From positions 5,232,616 to 5,296,615 of the forward strand of contig HG738139.1 in the NCBI GenBank assembly GCA_000499405.2: DNA of 64,000 nucleotides. The letters run 5' to 3'. The position numbers were made by a program, and so were the translations under genes. Within the stretch, counting starts at the first letter, position 1. Each line of letters opens with the position of its first letter. The notes under the pieces are model-generated. The model saw only the letters and a list, made by a program, of their open reading frames with translations. It had not been told where the DNA came from and made no database searches. This DNA is from Onchocerca volvulus. Its lineage: Eukaryota > Nematoda > Chromadorea > Rhabditida > Onchocercidae. Positions 23,611-35,654 of the stretch are shown piece after piece.

Positions 23611-26600
23611 TCATTTTTGTTATTGGAATTTAATTCCGGACTGAAATTTATTAAGTTTTGCATAAAATTTAAAAAATAATTTTTTACCTCAGTTGCTGAA
23701 CATATCGCCAATTTGATAAAGTTTTTTCAACTATCGGGGAAAAGTTGAGTTTGAAAAGATAATGTTTAATTAGTCATGGTTGATTCAGCATTTTGTACTG
23801 ACGTTCAGCGACATATTTCATCTTAAAGTAAATCTGTTAATGAATAAAATGCTTTCATAAATAAAAATGGTCAGAATAGAAAGAAAAAAACTGAATGGAG
23901 TAATGACAAAACAACAAAATATGGTCCGTCCATGTTATCGAGCTGAAATAGATTCAGAAAAATGAAACTGAAGGGAAAGAATAAAAATAATAACATTTTA
24001 AAGAGCTGGTGAAGCTCAATTATATTACTTGCTCATTAATCAGTCGATAATAGATTTCTCTTAGTGAATAACTGATCGATTATGCTGAATTGAGCGGTGT
24101 TTGTGGACTGATGGTGTCGGAAAGATCTGTAGATATCTAAATTTCTGTTATATCGTTTTCAGCGTCTTATCAAAGAAGTAATAGCCTATTTTTTCATTCA
24201 TCATCATAACGGTAAGCTGGAGGTCGCTCAATGAAAATGAAAGGATTTTTGCATGAGCAAATCAAAAAGAATTAAGTAGATTTCAGCTTCCTAGTAAAGT
24301 TGAAAATCGCCATTTGTCAGTATTTTCCTTTAAATTCAACTTCATTTGTCCGATTTTCCCTCTAAGTTTTCTTTTCATCTTTTTCAGTTAGATTTTGTCG
24401 AATTCGCACATAGAAAATGAGTAATATTTTGACCAAAAAAGGGAAGGATTTTTATTTTGAAATAGAAATGGAATTGGAAATGATGAGAGCAAGTGAGTTT
24501 GTGAGTTCATTGTCCATAATGATATCTCTTTGAAAATGCATACTTGTTTCAATCTGTGAGATGATTTAACCTGTCGTGATATTTCACATTTTGGAACAAA
24601 ACTTTTTTTTATCGGAATTTTTTGTTTAAGAATATTGTTCTGTTCTGTATATTGGAGTTTAAGAATAAGGAAAGAGATAGTTCAGCTGTTTGAACTTTCA
24701 ACTTTTTTGTTTCTTTTTGAAATGGCCCATTTGCTATAAAGCTTTCAACTGTATTCTATTGCTATTATTATTCGTAATTGATTTGATTTTATCGAAGACT
24801 TTTTTTTTATTTGATAGATTGAATTATGTATAAAACATATACCTCTTTTGACTTCTGCAGTAAGTAAGCCTTTTCCTATAGATGGATAATGGATAAAATT
24901 ATTCCAGGAATAATTTAAAAATCAACGGAATGTTCTTGAAAAAAAAAGAAGAATTCCGTTCATTTTTTCTATTCAATCTTTCTATTATGATCCATTTTTC
25001 CAAAAATAAAATTGAAATTTGAACTTCTCAGATGGTATTGGAACTGTATCAAACTAATAAAAAAAATTTAAAATGAGACATTACTTTCGTGAAATCGTTT
25101 TTCCAATTTGCATATACGATTGCGGTCAATTTAATGAACTATATTATTTAAGATTTTCAATATTTTCATGCGAATGATATTCCGGAATATTAGCATTTTT
25201 TATCGTAATATGAGAATTCATTCTAGTTGAATTTAATCGAGGACGAGATTAATCAATAAAGTTGATAGAGTTAAAAATGAATCTTCTTTCCGTCCATGCT
25301 TTCTTTTCTTAAGGTGATCCGATTTGATGGATAATCGTAAATTTAACAACGCAGAACTTACTGTTGAAGTTTAATGACGAAGTGAGAAATCCTTTCACCG
25401 AAATGCAGCGAATCAGTTGATCAAAAATGCACACATTTTCCATTACTACATCTTTTTGGCAAATTTATTGCCAAAAATCAAGAAAGACTAGTAAGAATAC
25501 AAGCTCAAGGCCTAAACAAAAGAAACAACAACCAACTCATCCAAAAAACTACAAAAGAAAAAAAAAAAACAACGAACTTAAAAAAAAAACACTAGATTGA
25601 AAAACTTGTCGAAAATTTCGAGAAACTTCGTGATATCAATTATTTAATTCAATCATTTTTTGTCGTTCTGAATTGTTGTTTTGATGTGCAATCAATAATT
25701 CAGATATTGTAGTCTAGGTTGTATATCAAGCTCTATTCATTGTCCTCCCTCTATAAGAGGAGTCCTGAGTATTAGATCATTTTAAAGAATTGTTATCACA
25801 AAGGCGGTTTAATGGGTCAGGATTGTTTTAATTTCTCTTCCTTTTGGGTTCTGATATCATCATTGGAATTGCTTTGTTGATATGATTGATATTGTAATGG
25901 TCGCATTCGTTTTCGTGTTGTCAAAGTTTCGTGATAAACGGTTTAATTATCCAAGTTTGAGGTTGTGCCACAAGCAAATTTTCCGACAGTTTTATTGTTT
26001 CCGCTGCAGCAGAATTCAAGTTTGAGATTCATTCGTGCTGCAAATCAACTTTCCCGACAAACCTTGATGACTCAAACTAACAGCTAAAACATCAACAAAA
26101 TTATGTAGAAAACCTAATCTATTAAGCTTACATAATTCCATATAAAATAAATAAAAAACCAACCAAAATTAAACGAAAGAAAATAACAAAATCGCTTAAA
26201 AATATCCAATCTTTTCGAAATATTATTCCAAAAAAAAAATTAAACTAAATAAGCACAATATAAAAATAACAGAAGATGAACCAAAAACAACACTTAAATT
26301 TTGTTATTTACTAGTAATTCATATTTAATAAAAATAATCATAATTTCTTTTGTCTAGGAGCAAGATCGTTAATCTTCGTCCCCATTTGAGACTTATTTGA
26401 ACTTCAAGTAAATTTCAAATGTAAGAAAAATATTCTTGAAAAAAAAAAAAAAAAGCTGGGAGAAAAACTTCATCAATTTTAAAATTGATATCACATTAGA
26501 CGTAAATGTCGAATTTGCTTATGGTATATGCATTTCCTTAAATGCAATCAAATTTTGGTTTAAATTAATGACTTCAAAAAATTGAAATGAAAAACGCAAA

Positions 26601-26907
26601 ACAAATAATCGGAAAACCAAACATCGAGAAATTTCTCCTTTTTTTCTTGTCGAGAATGTGAAATGTTATGATTGAGTGTTTGACCAAACGCGTTGTCAGA
26701 ATGTTAGCTGCATAAATAAGAATTGATAAAAAGCGAAGTTCACTGTTAATCTCAAAGGAACTGAAATAACGATTAAAGCGAAAAGTGCAACCGTGAGTTA
26801 ATTAGTAACATTTCATCCTAGTTGATTAATAGCATTCCATTTTAGTTAATTAATATTTCATTCTAAATGAATGAAAAAAGTGTGGTGCAACTCCTTTGAG
26901 TTTCACA
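23611..26907. other. Gene-poor region downstream of TRMT6
   Basis: AT-rich sequence with many A or T runs and stops in every frame. It contains the probable TRMT6 3' UTR to about 23860 and nothing else I can support. Confidence 0.6.
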
Positions 26908-26979
26908 TGCCTCATGCTGGGATCGAACCAGCGGCCTTCTGTTTACAAGACAGACGCTCTGCCACTGAGCTAATGAGGC
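26908..26979 (-). tRNA. tRNA-Thr, anticodon TGT
   Basis: Read on the minus strand, a full 72-base cloverleaf is visible. The acceptor stem is GCCTCAT/ATGAGGC with discriminator A, and the D arm is GCTC-loop-GAGC. The anticodon stem TCTGT/ACAGA encloses the loop CTTGTAA, giving anticodon TGT. The T arm is GCTGG/CCAGC with the standard loop TTCGATC. No intron is present. A run of A on the plus strand near 26874-26879 would give a Pol III terminator about 30 bases downstream. Confidence 0.95.
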
Positions 26980-29787
26980 GTTGAGTAACGGAGAATTTAC
27001 CTGTTAGATAGAGAATAATTATAATGAATTACGTATTTTTTTTTAAAGAAAATTTCTAGAAAGAGCAATAAATAGGTGCTGTTTGGCCAGTATTATTCAA
27101 TAGAATATTGAAAGAGTTCAGAGATGAAAGTTCACTGAGGTCATTCATTCATTCGTAGGAATTTGATCGAAGATAGAGGCACAATTAATTTCAAATCTCT
27201 TCAAAAAAAAAAAACAAATTTCAATTCTCGTCGTGTCAGTATCTCTTTGTTTATTCATTAGCAGACAGTGCTTGAAATCTAAATAATTGAACTTCTCTCA
27301 TTGCCAACATCAATTTAACCTTTCGGTTGATTTTATAGAACTCATCTTAACAAATACAATGAAAAATTTGCTGATAATTTTGCATATCTTTTCGATCAAA
27401 ATTTTTCTTTCCCTCTCTCCAAGGTACCATGGCTGATTCTGTGATGGCCGAATGAAACAGGTCATTAATTCAGTATATATTACTTATTAAGATCAAAAAA
27501 TTGAGACAAATCTTTCAATTCAGTCGTTTTTTTTTTGTGATAATCAATAAAATATAAAAAAGAAGAATGAATGGAATAGATGGAATCGATTTGTCGGCTT
27601 TAATAAATAAAAAACGAAAAATGAACATTGCGTTTTTGTTTTAAAAAAAGGAGTTATAAAAAATCCTAAAAAAAAAAAATGAAAAAATAGTTTTACAAAA
27701 AATTTTTGTTGATCGGATCTATTCTTGACGTTATTATTCATAATTGTTTAAAATGCTTGTAGTAAAGTTTTATCGCACTTCAATGCTACTTTGGCTGTTT
27801 TTATTTTCAAATTATCATGTGATGGCCCTGTTAATCAAAGAAAAAATGCTTCTTTTTGCAATTACATTTACTTTTTATTGAAGAATAGCTAATGTTCTTC
27901 GATCTTTCATTTTTTTTTTTCTAAAAATTAATTGTATTTGCAATTTTCTCTCATCTTCTTTACTCCAATTATAATTCAGCGTAAATGCTATCAATAATTT
28001 CTCCTCTGATCATTGATATTATTCTAATTCTATCTTTTTTTCCATCATAAAACATGATTTTTTTTTTATTTTTGATTTGCTTCAAAAAGTTTATTTAGTT
28101 GTAATTTATTACTTCAAAAAAAAGTTTATCAAACATTGTCATTTCATGCTGTCTTACGAGAAATATAATATTCAAAATATCATATCCATTTTCTATTTGT
28201 CCGCACTTTTCTTTTTTCATTCATAAATGTGAAATATTAGGTTGAAAGAAGCTATAAATCTTATCAATACTTATTCTGTTCTTATCATAGTAGCAAGTAA
28301 ACTGATAATTATTGCCCATCAAATCCTAAGCAATGATTAAAAATGTACCAAAAGTTTTGATCCATCCGATGGACTATGCACACGCGTTTCATCTGATAAA
28401 AATTGATAACTGGCATCAATAATGATATTAATAAATAAATTTTAGCGGCATTGGAAATACTTATTCATGATAATACTATTGATAACAATGGGCAATAATG
28501 ATTATGAATAGTTGGAAATGATAAAAAAGCAACTTCGATGATTCTTTGGTTTATAAACAATAAAGAAGTGAATTTTTTAATTCCAAAATATCCCCTCTAT
28601 TTAATAAATTAGATAACATGAAATTACCTATTTGAAGTATATAATAATAATATCTATAACATTTCATTGATAATCGTTCTTCGAGATTAAAATTTAGTTG
28701 TCGATGATTTCAAAAGTTACTGATCAAATCTGCTTGATCACACTTATTACGTATTCTGCAGTGCAATTTTACATCGTTATCATGAAAGAAGGCTTGCTAT
28801 GCCCTAATGATATCGATGATAATAGCATGCAAATTAAGTGATCATAATGAACTCCATGAAATGAATTCATAAAAAGTTTTTTGTCTAGTGGAATCGAAAT
28901 CTATAAAATGTAGGGGAACTTGTCTTTCTATAAATATTAAGTGAAAACTATTAAATGGATGAGAGATATTTACATAAATCTGACCAACAATTCTCATCCA
29001 ATATAAATGATTTAAAAAAGAGCCAAGATCATTTATTTTACTTCATTCTGTTGCATATTTACTTGGCAAACTTATTATTTAGTTCATGTTTATTTGTTGT
29101 CTACACACTACTTTCACTGTTTATTGGCAGAGATAGCACTGCTTTGCTGCATTGCTATTTATATTAATGTTAGATATGCTTCAACCATTTAAAAATATTA
29201 ATTTAAAAACTGTCGCCACATTTTTTTAGCTTATTCTTGGCTCTTTTGAAACCACCACAATTTATCAAGGACCATAGATTAGTCAACTTATTGATTTCCA
29301 GGTCATAAATTGAAATTAAATCGTTGAATTTTTACTTGTTGACTTCTAATTTATTCATCAAGTAGATTAACTATTCTCATCTTCAACTCAATAAGGGATT
29401 ATTTTTTGCAATGATAAATTTCGACCTATTTTGGCTTGTGGAAAAGCGAATATTTGAATTCAACATCAGGAGTTTTAATTTTTAACAAGACAACTGAAGA
29501 CAAAATTAATTCCACAACTGATGTTTCGCACTTTACAGAATATTCTTAAAAAGTCTAAAGACCATTATGAAACTCTTAATTCACTTAAATTGGAGTCTTC
29601 AGCGACGACACAGAATTGGAAGAAAAAAGCTAAGTGTGGCAAAGATTTTTGGAACCTAAAATTGCAAAAAAGGATGCATTAATTGATATTAGTCGATTCA
29701 ATAAGCTATTACTTGATCGCATGATTTCAAGAAATAAAAACATACAAAGTACAAGACAACTTTCACATTTTTCCTTTGCAAAAGGCG
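26980..29787. other. AT-rich spacer between the two tRNA genes
   Basis: No coding or RNA gene can be supported. Open frames at 27544-27741 and 28955-29167 are dominated by Phe/Lys or Leu from A/T runs and lack splice or family evidence. Confidence 0.55.
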
Positions 29788-29859
29788 GGGCTGAGCCGGG
29801 GATTGATCCCGGGACCTCTCGCACCCTAAGCGAGAATCATACCACTAGACCACTCAGCC
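29788..29859 (-). tRNA. tRNA-Pro, anticodon AGG, with atypical T-loop
   Basis: On the minus strand the acceptor stem is GGCTGAG/CTCAGCC with discriminator C. The D arm is GTCT-AGTGGTATG-ATTC, and the anticodon stem CTCGC/GCGAG encloses TTAGGGT (anticodon AGG). The T stem is CCGGG/CCCGG. The T-loop reads ATCAATC, so position 54 is A rather than the near-universal T; this also alters the B box (GGATCAATCC). All stems pair perfectly, and a TTTT follows a few bases downstream, a good Pol III terminator. It is either a functional variant or a recently silenced copy. Confidence 0.88.
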
Positions 29860-30424
29860 ATGTATCACTGGTCGCATGCTCTCACCAAAAAATGAACCCT
29901 TAAGTTTGCAATCCGATTCCCACTGCAGAACATTTTGAGGGGAAAAAAATCACTTTTACTGCATAAAGACCAGAAAAAACAGAAAGATGGATTGAAAATT
30001 GACAAAATAAATGACCACTTTTGCTATCGAGGATCATCTACCTTCACATTTAATTGCTCAATTTCATTCCGATTGTCATCAATTATTTACCTAACTTTCC
30101 CGAAAACTGATGCTTTAAATCATCTTCAGTGCAACGAGGTGAAATGAACGGTTAACTCATTAATAATGTGATCATAATTTTAGAACATGATCCTTAATAA
30201 CAACCGAGCTAGGTAAAAATTGCACAGCTTAGAGTAGTAGAGACAATCTAATATTTATTTAAAACAATACTTTTTAGTTCCCGGCCAAAGCAATTACAAA
30301 ATACTGTGATCTTAACATTCTTGAGCATTGTATGAAGGATACAGAGCATAATATAATTTTTTCATAAGTAAAGATGTTAAATATTTCAAAATTCTTTAAA
30401 GCTCGATTTTGATTTCCTAAAATT
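29860..30424. other. Intergenic, downstream of glycerate kinase
   Basis: This is the 3' flank of the glycerate kinase gene. A TTTATT at about 30253-30260 gives AATAAA on the minus strand roughly 170 bases past the stop. The open frames here overlap the tRNA-Pro or are short. Confidence 0.5.
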
Positions 30425-33051
30425 CTATTTTATATTGAATAACAGCAGTTGAACATCCATGACATTTGTTCCAGAAGGCCCAAAAATGATGTGCGATTTG
30501 CCATTATTGAATTTCTTCCAGAAATTATAAGAATCATTGTTATTCAAATAGTCATCAATCACCATTTTTTTCCATTGTGACTCCGCTTCACGAATGTATC
30601 GCATATCATTACTGGTTAGTACAGCTCCAGCTGCATCTGTTGGTCCATCTTGGCCATCGGTACCGGCACTCATCAATGCAAACTCCACCTTTTCTTGCCC
30701 GAAATCGAACTGTTCAAGTAGTTTCGAAAGTGCGGCAAGAACAATTTGCTGATTGCGACCGCCACTACCGCTTCCTTTTATCGTTACCGTACATTCACCA
30801 CCAAACAGCAGGGCAATTCTGTCTCAAACAGCAAAATTTATCAAATTTTGAAAATTTTTAAATAGTTAAATTCATATTTCTTCAGTTCAAGTAAATAAAA
30901 ATACAACTTTCGACGAAATTTGTCATACAATGATATCGACCATTATTAACCTTCAAATGATGCTGTTTTATTTGCTGATGCTATATTCATGGATTGCAAT
31001 GCCTCATTAAATGGTTTTCCTGCGATCACTGCATTAATGACATTAGCAAGTTGGAATCCAAACGAATCAGCATCTTCCGCAACAACACTGCTCACCACAT
31101 GACATTGGTAACCATCTTTTTTTAATATCTCACCAAGACTTAACAATATAATTTTATTGTTTAAAACAGTCGTATTAAGAACATCAACATCCTGAAAAAA
31201 AAAAAAATAATTTAGATGATATCGGAATTGTATTTTTCAAAGTTTCGCCATTTTAAGCAAGCTTTTGAACATGTCTTATTATTATTGTCAAAGAAGATAG
31301 AAAAATAAGTAACGAATAGTTATTAAAGTTTCTTAGAAAAGCTCATTAATCCTCACAAATTCAAGGCTGAAATTATATAAAATTTGTGTACATAACTCAT
31401 AATTAAAAATTTCCCAAAAAAAAAGAAAAAACTGACTTTTGTTTAAAGCTAAAGATATGATTAATGATCGATTCACCTGAACCGATTTCATCCCATGAGA
31501 TTTCTTAAGAGCATCCTGCACCGAATTCGATATGGCATTCCAAGCATTCAGTTCTTTCAAAACAGTAATTGAATCAGGGTTGTCTGGGGAAGTTATCACA
31601 GTAGGACCACTGGCTATAAATTCTAATGGGTCACCAACAATATCAGAGACGATAATAGCTAAAGTCTGCAAAAAATCCCATACAAAACGAATATTGCTTC
31701 ATATTATATTAACTAGTCAATGAGTGACTGCAATCTTAACACTAATTAGTATTTAATAAACCTTAATATTAATTAGAAATATATATACTTTCGATAAAAC
31801 ATATGTCAAGCAATAAGTTATCTTTAAAAGAAGTTAAAAATTCAAAATATTGTTTAGAAAAAAAATTCAGAATTCTAAACTGAAAAATTATAGTTACCTT
31901 TGCAGGATGCGCTATTTGGGCCAATTTGCCACCTTTTAGACGTGAAAGTGTTTTCCGAACAGTATTTAATTGTTTAATTTCAGCTCCTCTCGAAGTCATT
32001 GCATTTATAGTTTTTCGTTTATCATCAAGTGAAATAGAAGAAATTGGAGCTGAGAGAAGCGCTGAACCACCACCTAAATCATATAAAATTTCCAAAATTA
32101 GTGAGAAACCCAAATAACTATCCAAACTGTCCAGATTTTCAAAAGATCCAAAAATTAGTTAAATTTATGATGATCAAACTTCTAAAGAAGCCAAATCACT
32201 AACTTACCTTGGTTTTACTATTACCCATCACATTTTATTCAGATTCTTCCTCCTAAGTAATGCTTTATTAATCTTTTGAAAAATAGTCTATAAAGTTGAA
32301 ATAGTTTTTTTTGAAAAAAACCTGAAATCAATACAAGAAAGATATCATTCGATGTTTGCAACTTTTCGGCCATTTCTTCAATCAGTCGAGCATTATTGCA
32401 AGCATCCTCATCAGGTAAGTTATTTGTTGCACCTTCCAGAAATTTCGTTCGTAAATTTATGTTCTTTCTGACAAAAACCTAAGCTTTTAGGATTAAATAA
32501 ATTAAATCGGTTCGTTGAGATATTCCATCTCACTTAAATCAGTGTCATCAAATTTAGATGGAAAGATTACAGTTCATTTCCTTACTAATCATTTGACAGT
32601 TGCTAAAGTTGAATTCTATCAAAATGTACAATTTTTGGAGTGTGCCTCGCGGAACGCTTGCAATACCTTCAATGATATGACCATCCAATGCATCCTCCGC
32701 GCCACGTACCATATCCAAGGCAGCCTTACCGAAAGCAGCTAAATGAACATTGTGGTTGACCTGATAAATCCGTTGTCCCACTTTGATAACGCCATTTGTT
32801 AAACAGAGAGTCTGGAAAATTCTCAAATTCTGATTTCTCAAATTTCAAAATTCTAAGATGCTTATCAACATTACGGAGATTTCTACTAATTTAGCATTAA
32901 ACCTAAGAAAATAACCTATCCGATTGAGACTTACATCACGGACATGCTGATACGGTTGCGCAGCGTCAATAGCGACTTGAAATGCATGAATACAAAGATC
33001 TCGTAAATCACTCATGGCAATACATAGATCTATAAATGAATTTAAATTCAT
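30425..33051 (-). CDS. GLYCTK: Glycerate kinase (GLYCTK, DUF4147/MOFRL family)
   Basis: Family knowledge: this class II glycerate kinase phosphorylates D-glycerate from serine and fructose breakdown. Exons on the minus strand: 33051-32935, 32811-32630, 32467-32322, 32073-31898, 31665-31477, 31191-30951, 30822-30425; 482 residues against about 520 in human. Conserved blocks in order are AAFGKAALDM (about 64-73), EGATNNLPDEDA, VLISGGGSALLSAP, QLNTVRKTLSRLKGGKLAQ, then IVGDPLEFIASGPTVI. The C-terminal MOFRL domain has GGECTVTIKGSGSGGRNQQ, SAGTDGQDGPTDAAGA, NNDSYNFWKK and GPSGTNVMD. Start: 33051 is the longest in-frame ATG, but 33015 follows an acceptor-like TTTATAG and may be used instead. The exon 2/3 junction is the least certain: it relies on a weak donor TT|GTACAT, the only phase-compatible one. 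The gene lies alone between opposite-strand neighbours. Confidence 0.92.
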
Positions 33052-33158
33052 ATTAAATGCCAAATTTAGTAATTACAAGGAATTTCATATTTGTATAACA
33101 TTTGTCTCTTCTAATCAATAAAGTATTTCGGAAAACCGAAATTATTTATGTTAGTATA

Positions 33159-33560
33159 TGTTGTTAAAGTGTCGAAAAACTGAAATTATATTAGTTTATG
33201 TTGCGACGGAAATTATATTAGTTTATATTATTAAAGAAATTCAAATATTGGCAATTTGTGCTCCTTGTTTACATTGTCTCGCGCTGATAACACTTACACA
33301 TTTCTAATGTCTTTGTATAAAACAGTCTGTTACTGACAAGACTACCAGTCAACAACATCTCTTCTCGACCAACTCTCAACAACACTTCTCGATCAACGCT
33401 CACAAAAAATTTCTTTTTCACGCTCCTATATATCATATATAACCTTATTTTTTATATCATTATTCGCGCTATAATAATTGTAATTCCATTATTCGCGAAG
33501 CTTATAATTAACACCAAATAAAATGTTTGTTATTAAACCTCTTCCGCAGTCGTACCTACA
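33159..33560 (+). mobile_element. Possible solo LTR of a retrotransposon
   Basis: A roughly 400-base stretch begins TGTTG and ends CTACA. It has a TATAAAA at 33316-33322 and an AATAAA at 33517-33522, the spacing expected for the R region of an LTR. Base composition rises locally, and internal short repeats are present (CTTCTCGACCAACTC / CTTCTCGATCAACGC; CATTATTCGCG twice). No target-site duplication and no internal reverse transcriptase sequence are seen. The element ends are guesses, and a promoter region is an alternative. Confidence 0.3.
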
Positions 33561-34574
33561 CTTTCTCAAGTAACTACATGAAGCTTTCCCAAACAATCTT
33601 CTTAAAATATCTTCCAAAAGGATTCAAACAATTCCCAACACAATGAAAGATAAATCAGAATATCTGAGAAATAAAACTTTGGATATGCATAGTGTATGCA
33701 TTTTGAAAATGAAACAACTGGAAATAAAATTCCATAATTATTTCCGAATATAGCAGCTTGAAAATAATTATCACGGATTTTTGAATTAAGAAAACATTTG
33801 ATGAAAAGATGGAAGACGCTATGCAACAACTAATTGGACAGTATTTATGGATATCATTTTTATTACATCTTATAATTCTTTCTTCTAATTCCTATATATA
33901 CATTTTTGCTTGCTTTAAAAACAACGTAATTAAATAGAGTAAAAGGCTAAAGAACTACAATTAAGTAACTTATATTAACAGCATTATTTATGATAATAAA
34001 ATCACAAGATGTATTATTAATTTTAAATTATTCGATTGTCTTTTTGAAAACTTCATTATATAAACATATATCCATCAACATTAAACATATTATTTCTTAC
34101 AACAAGTATTCAAATATAATCGCAAGTTGCAATTAATCCTAAACCATCAGATAAAGATCATATCAGCATATACGACTGATCAATCTAATTAGTTTAATCA
34201 ATGGTTAATAAATCTGGTTAATAAATTTTATTTGTGAAGTTATGCATCTTAATAAATAAACTATACAAAACTATCATATCAGATTACGTAGTCTGAAAAA
34301 ACGACAAGAAAGTGTTACATGTTATCAGGCACACAGGTACGACTTGTATATTTATGTAGCTACCTTCATATTACAGTAAACATAATAATAAATGCAGACG
34401 GAAGAATGTTCAAACAGAAATTGTAATATTCAAATTCAAATTTTTACTGATAAAATTCAAAGCATTTCGAATATCAAACATAAGAGAAATTTGTTCTCTT
34501 AGCCATGCAACAGGTTTAATTATCCAAAGCCTAATCCATCCCTTCAATTACATGCATCTTTTCTGATAAGTTAT

Positions 34575-34712
34575 TCCATTCGAATTATGTGAGTGAAAAC
34601 AGATATAACATAACAGGGAATCAAAAAATATATATATATATAATCCATTCGAATTATGTGAGTGAAAACAGATATAACATAACAGGGAATCAAAAAAAAT
34701 ATATATATATAA
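34575..34712. repeat. Two tandem copies of a 69-bp unit
   Basis: The unit beginning TCCATTCGAATTATGTGAG and ending in an AT-dinucleotide tail occurs at 34575-34643 and again at 34644-34712. The copies are almost identical apart from the length of the A and AT tracts. The near identity implies a recent duplication. Confidence 0.9.
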
Positions 34713-35035
34713 ATATGTGTCTGCCAAAGATTAAAAACGAGAAAAATAGTGTAAATACTTGGACAGTAAGAAAATTTTTGAAGATTTAGGTGATTAGAAA
34801 CACAATATAACAGTGCTAGTGAGTAAGAGCGAGAAGAAAGCATTGTAATCAAAGAGATGATAAAGATTAATATCTATACTGATGGAATGTGAACGTATCA
34901 TAGCAAAAATGGGAAAAAGAAAGTGGAGTGCTAATTTTTGATCCGTTATTTGATAAATGATAGCTGCGTACATCGGCGAGTGATTCTTTTTCAGAATTTT
35001 TTCAAATTCGAGTCATTCGCGGGGTTATGAAATGA

Positions 35036-35369
35036 TAACTGAAGTCAACAATAGGAAAATTGAAAACAAAATCCGCTCCCAAAATTAAAATTCAAAAAAG
35101 TAGCGCAACAGGATTTAATGGGCCAATGTTTCGTTGGGACAAAACAGGTGCGGTGGTTTGGGGTCTTCTGTTCGGTTTTAGGGTTTCCCGGATGGGTCCT
35201 TGTAGTCGCGTACTATCAATTCATTGGTCTGTTAATTTCTGGATTTCTATGTCGATTTGTTAGTTATGTGGTAGGATGGTTTTCTGGATCATGTAGCTTA
35301 GATTTTTCTGACAAGCTTTCCGAACGATTCTATTTTTATATTAAGCCGAAACGATGGCTTTTCTCTTAG
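35036..35369 (+). pseudogene. Frameshifted relic resembling a small mitochondrial inner-membrane subunit
   Basis: A GC-richer island carries an open frame with GFNGPMFRWDKTG then VVWGLLFGF. The continuation GFPGWVLVVAYYQFIG is in another frame, reached by skipping one A inside GGTTTTAGGG at about 35181-35188. Joined, the pattern P-x(4-5)-K-x(6)-LLFGFGF-x-VV-x(2)-YQ resembles the C-terminal membrane helix of cytochrome c oxidase subunit 7C-type proteins. There is no ATG in frame and no workable intron (the only candidate is 34 bases). A decayed copy or a sequencing error in a short gene are both possible. The family call is tentative. Confidence 0.3.
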
Positions 35370-35634
35370 GCCTAGCAAAAAGTAGCGTAATAGAGTGGCG
35401 ATTTGGTCAGCAAAGTAAACAGTAAGATAGACACCTAGCTGTCAGTATGAAATATTGAATATTAATATAATTACATAAAAATTGATTTCAGGGAAGCTTT
35501 GGATAAAAATAATTAAAATTTTTTCACATATTTACCAAATCCCTGCTTCATCTAAATCGTTTGTATAATTGTGATTCCAATATTTGATTTTAGCTTGCAT
35601 CAATTATTTAGAATTTAATAATTGTGAAAACTTC

Positions 35635-35636
35635 AG
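35635..35636 (+). promoter_or_regulatory. Candidate trans-splice acceptor of NAA25
   Basis: The AG of AACTTCAG lies 18 bases before the NAA25 ATG at 35655, with no plausible upstream exon. Confidence 0.4.
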
Positions 35637-35654
35637 TTGGATTTGATCTGGAAG

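Larger units (their letters stand above)
33052..35654. other. Intergenic region between glycerate kinase and NAA25
   Basis: This divergent intergenic region contains a possible solo LTR, a tandem duplication and a frameshifted coding relic, each described separately. The remainder is AT-rich with no supported gene. Confidence 0.6.

Noticed and set aside
29634..29903. 89-codon plus-strand open frame and a minus-strand partner
   Set aside because: Both are translations across the tRNA-Pro gene; the GSIPGS-type motif is typical of such artefacts.
33602..33829. 75-codon minus-strand open frame upstream of glycerate kinase
   Set aside because: No initiation context, no family match and Phe/Ile-rich composition.
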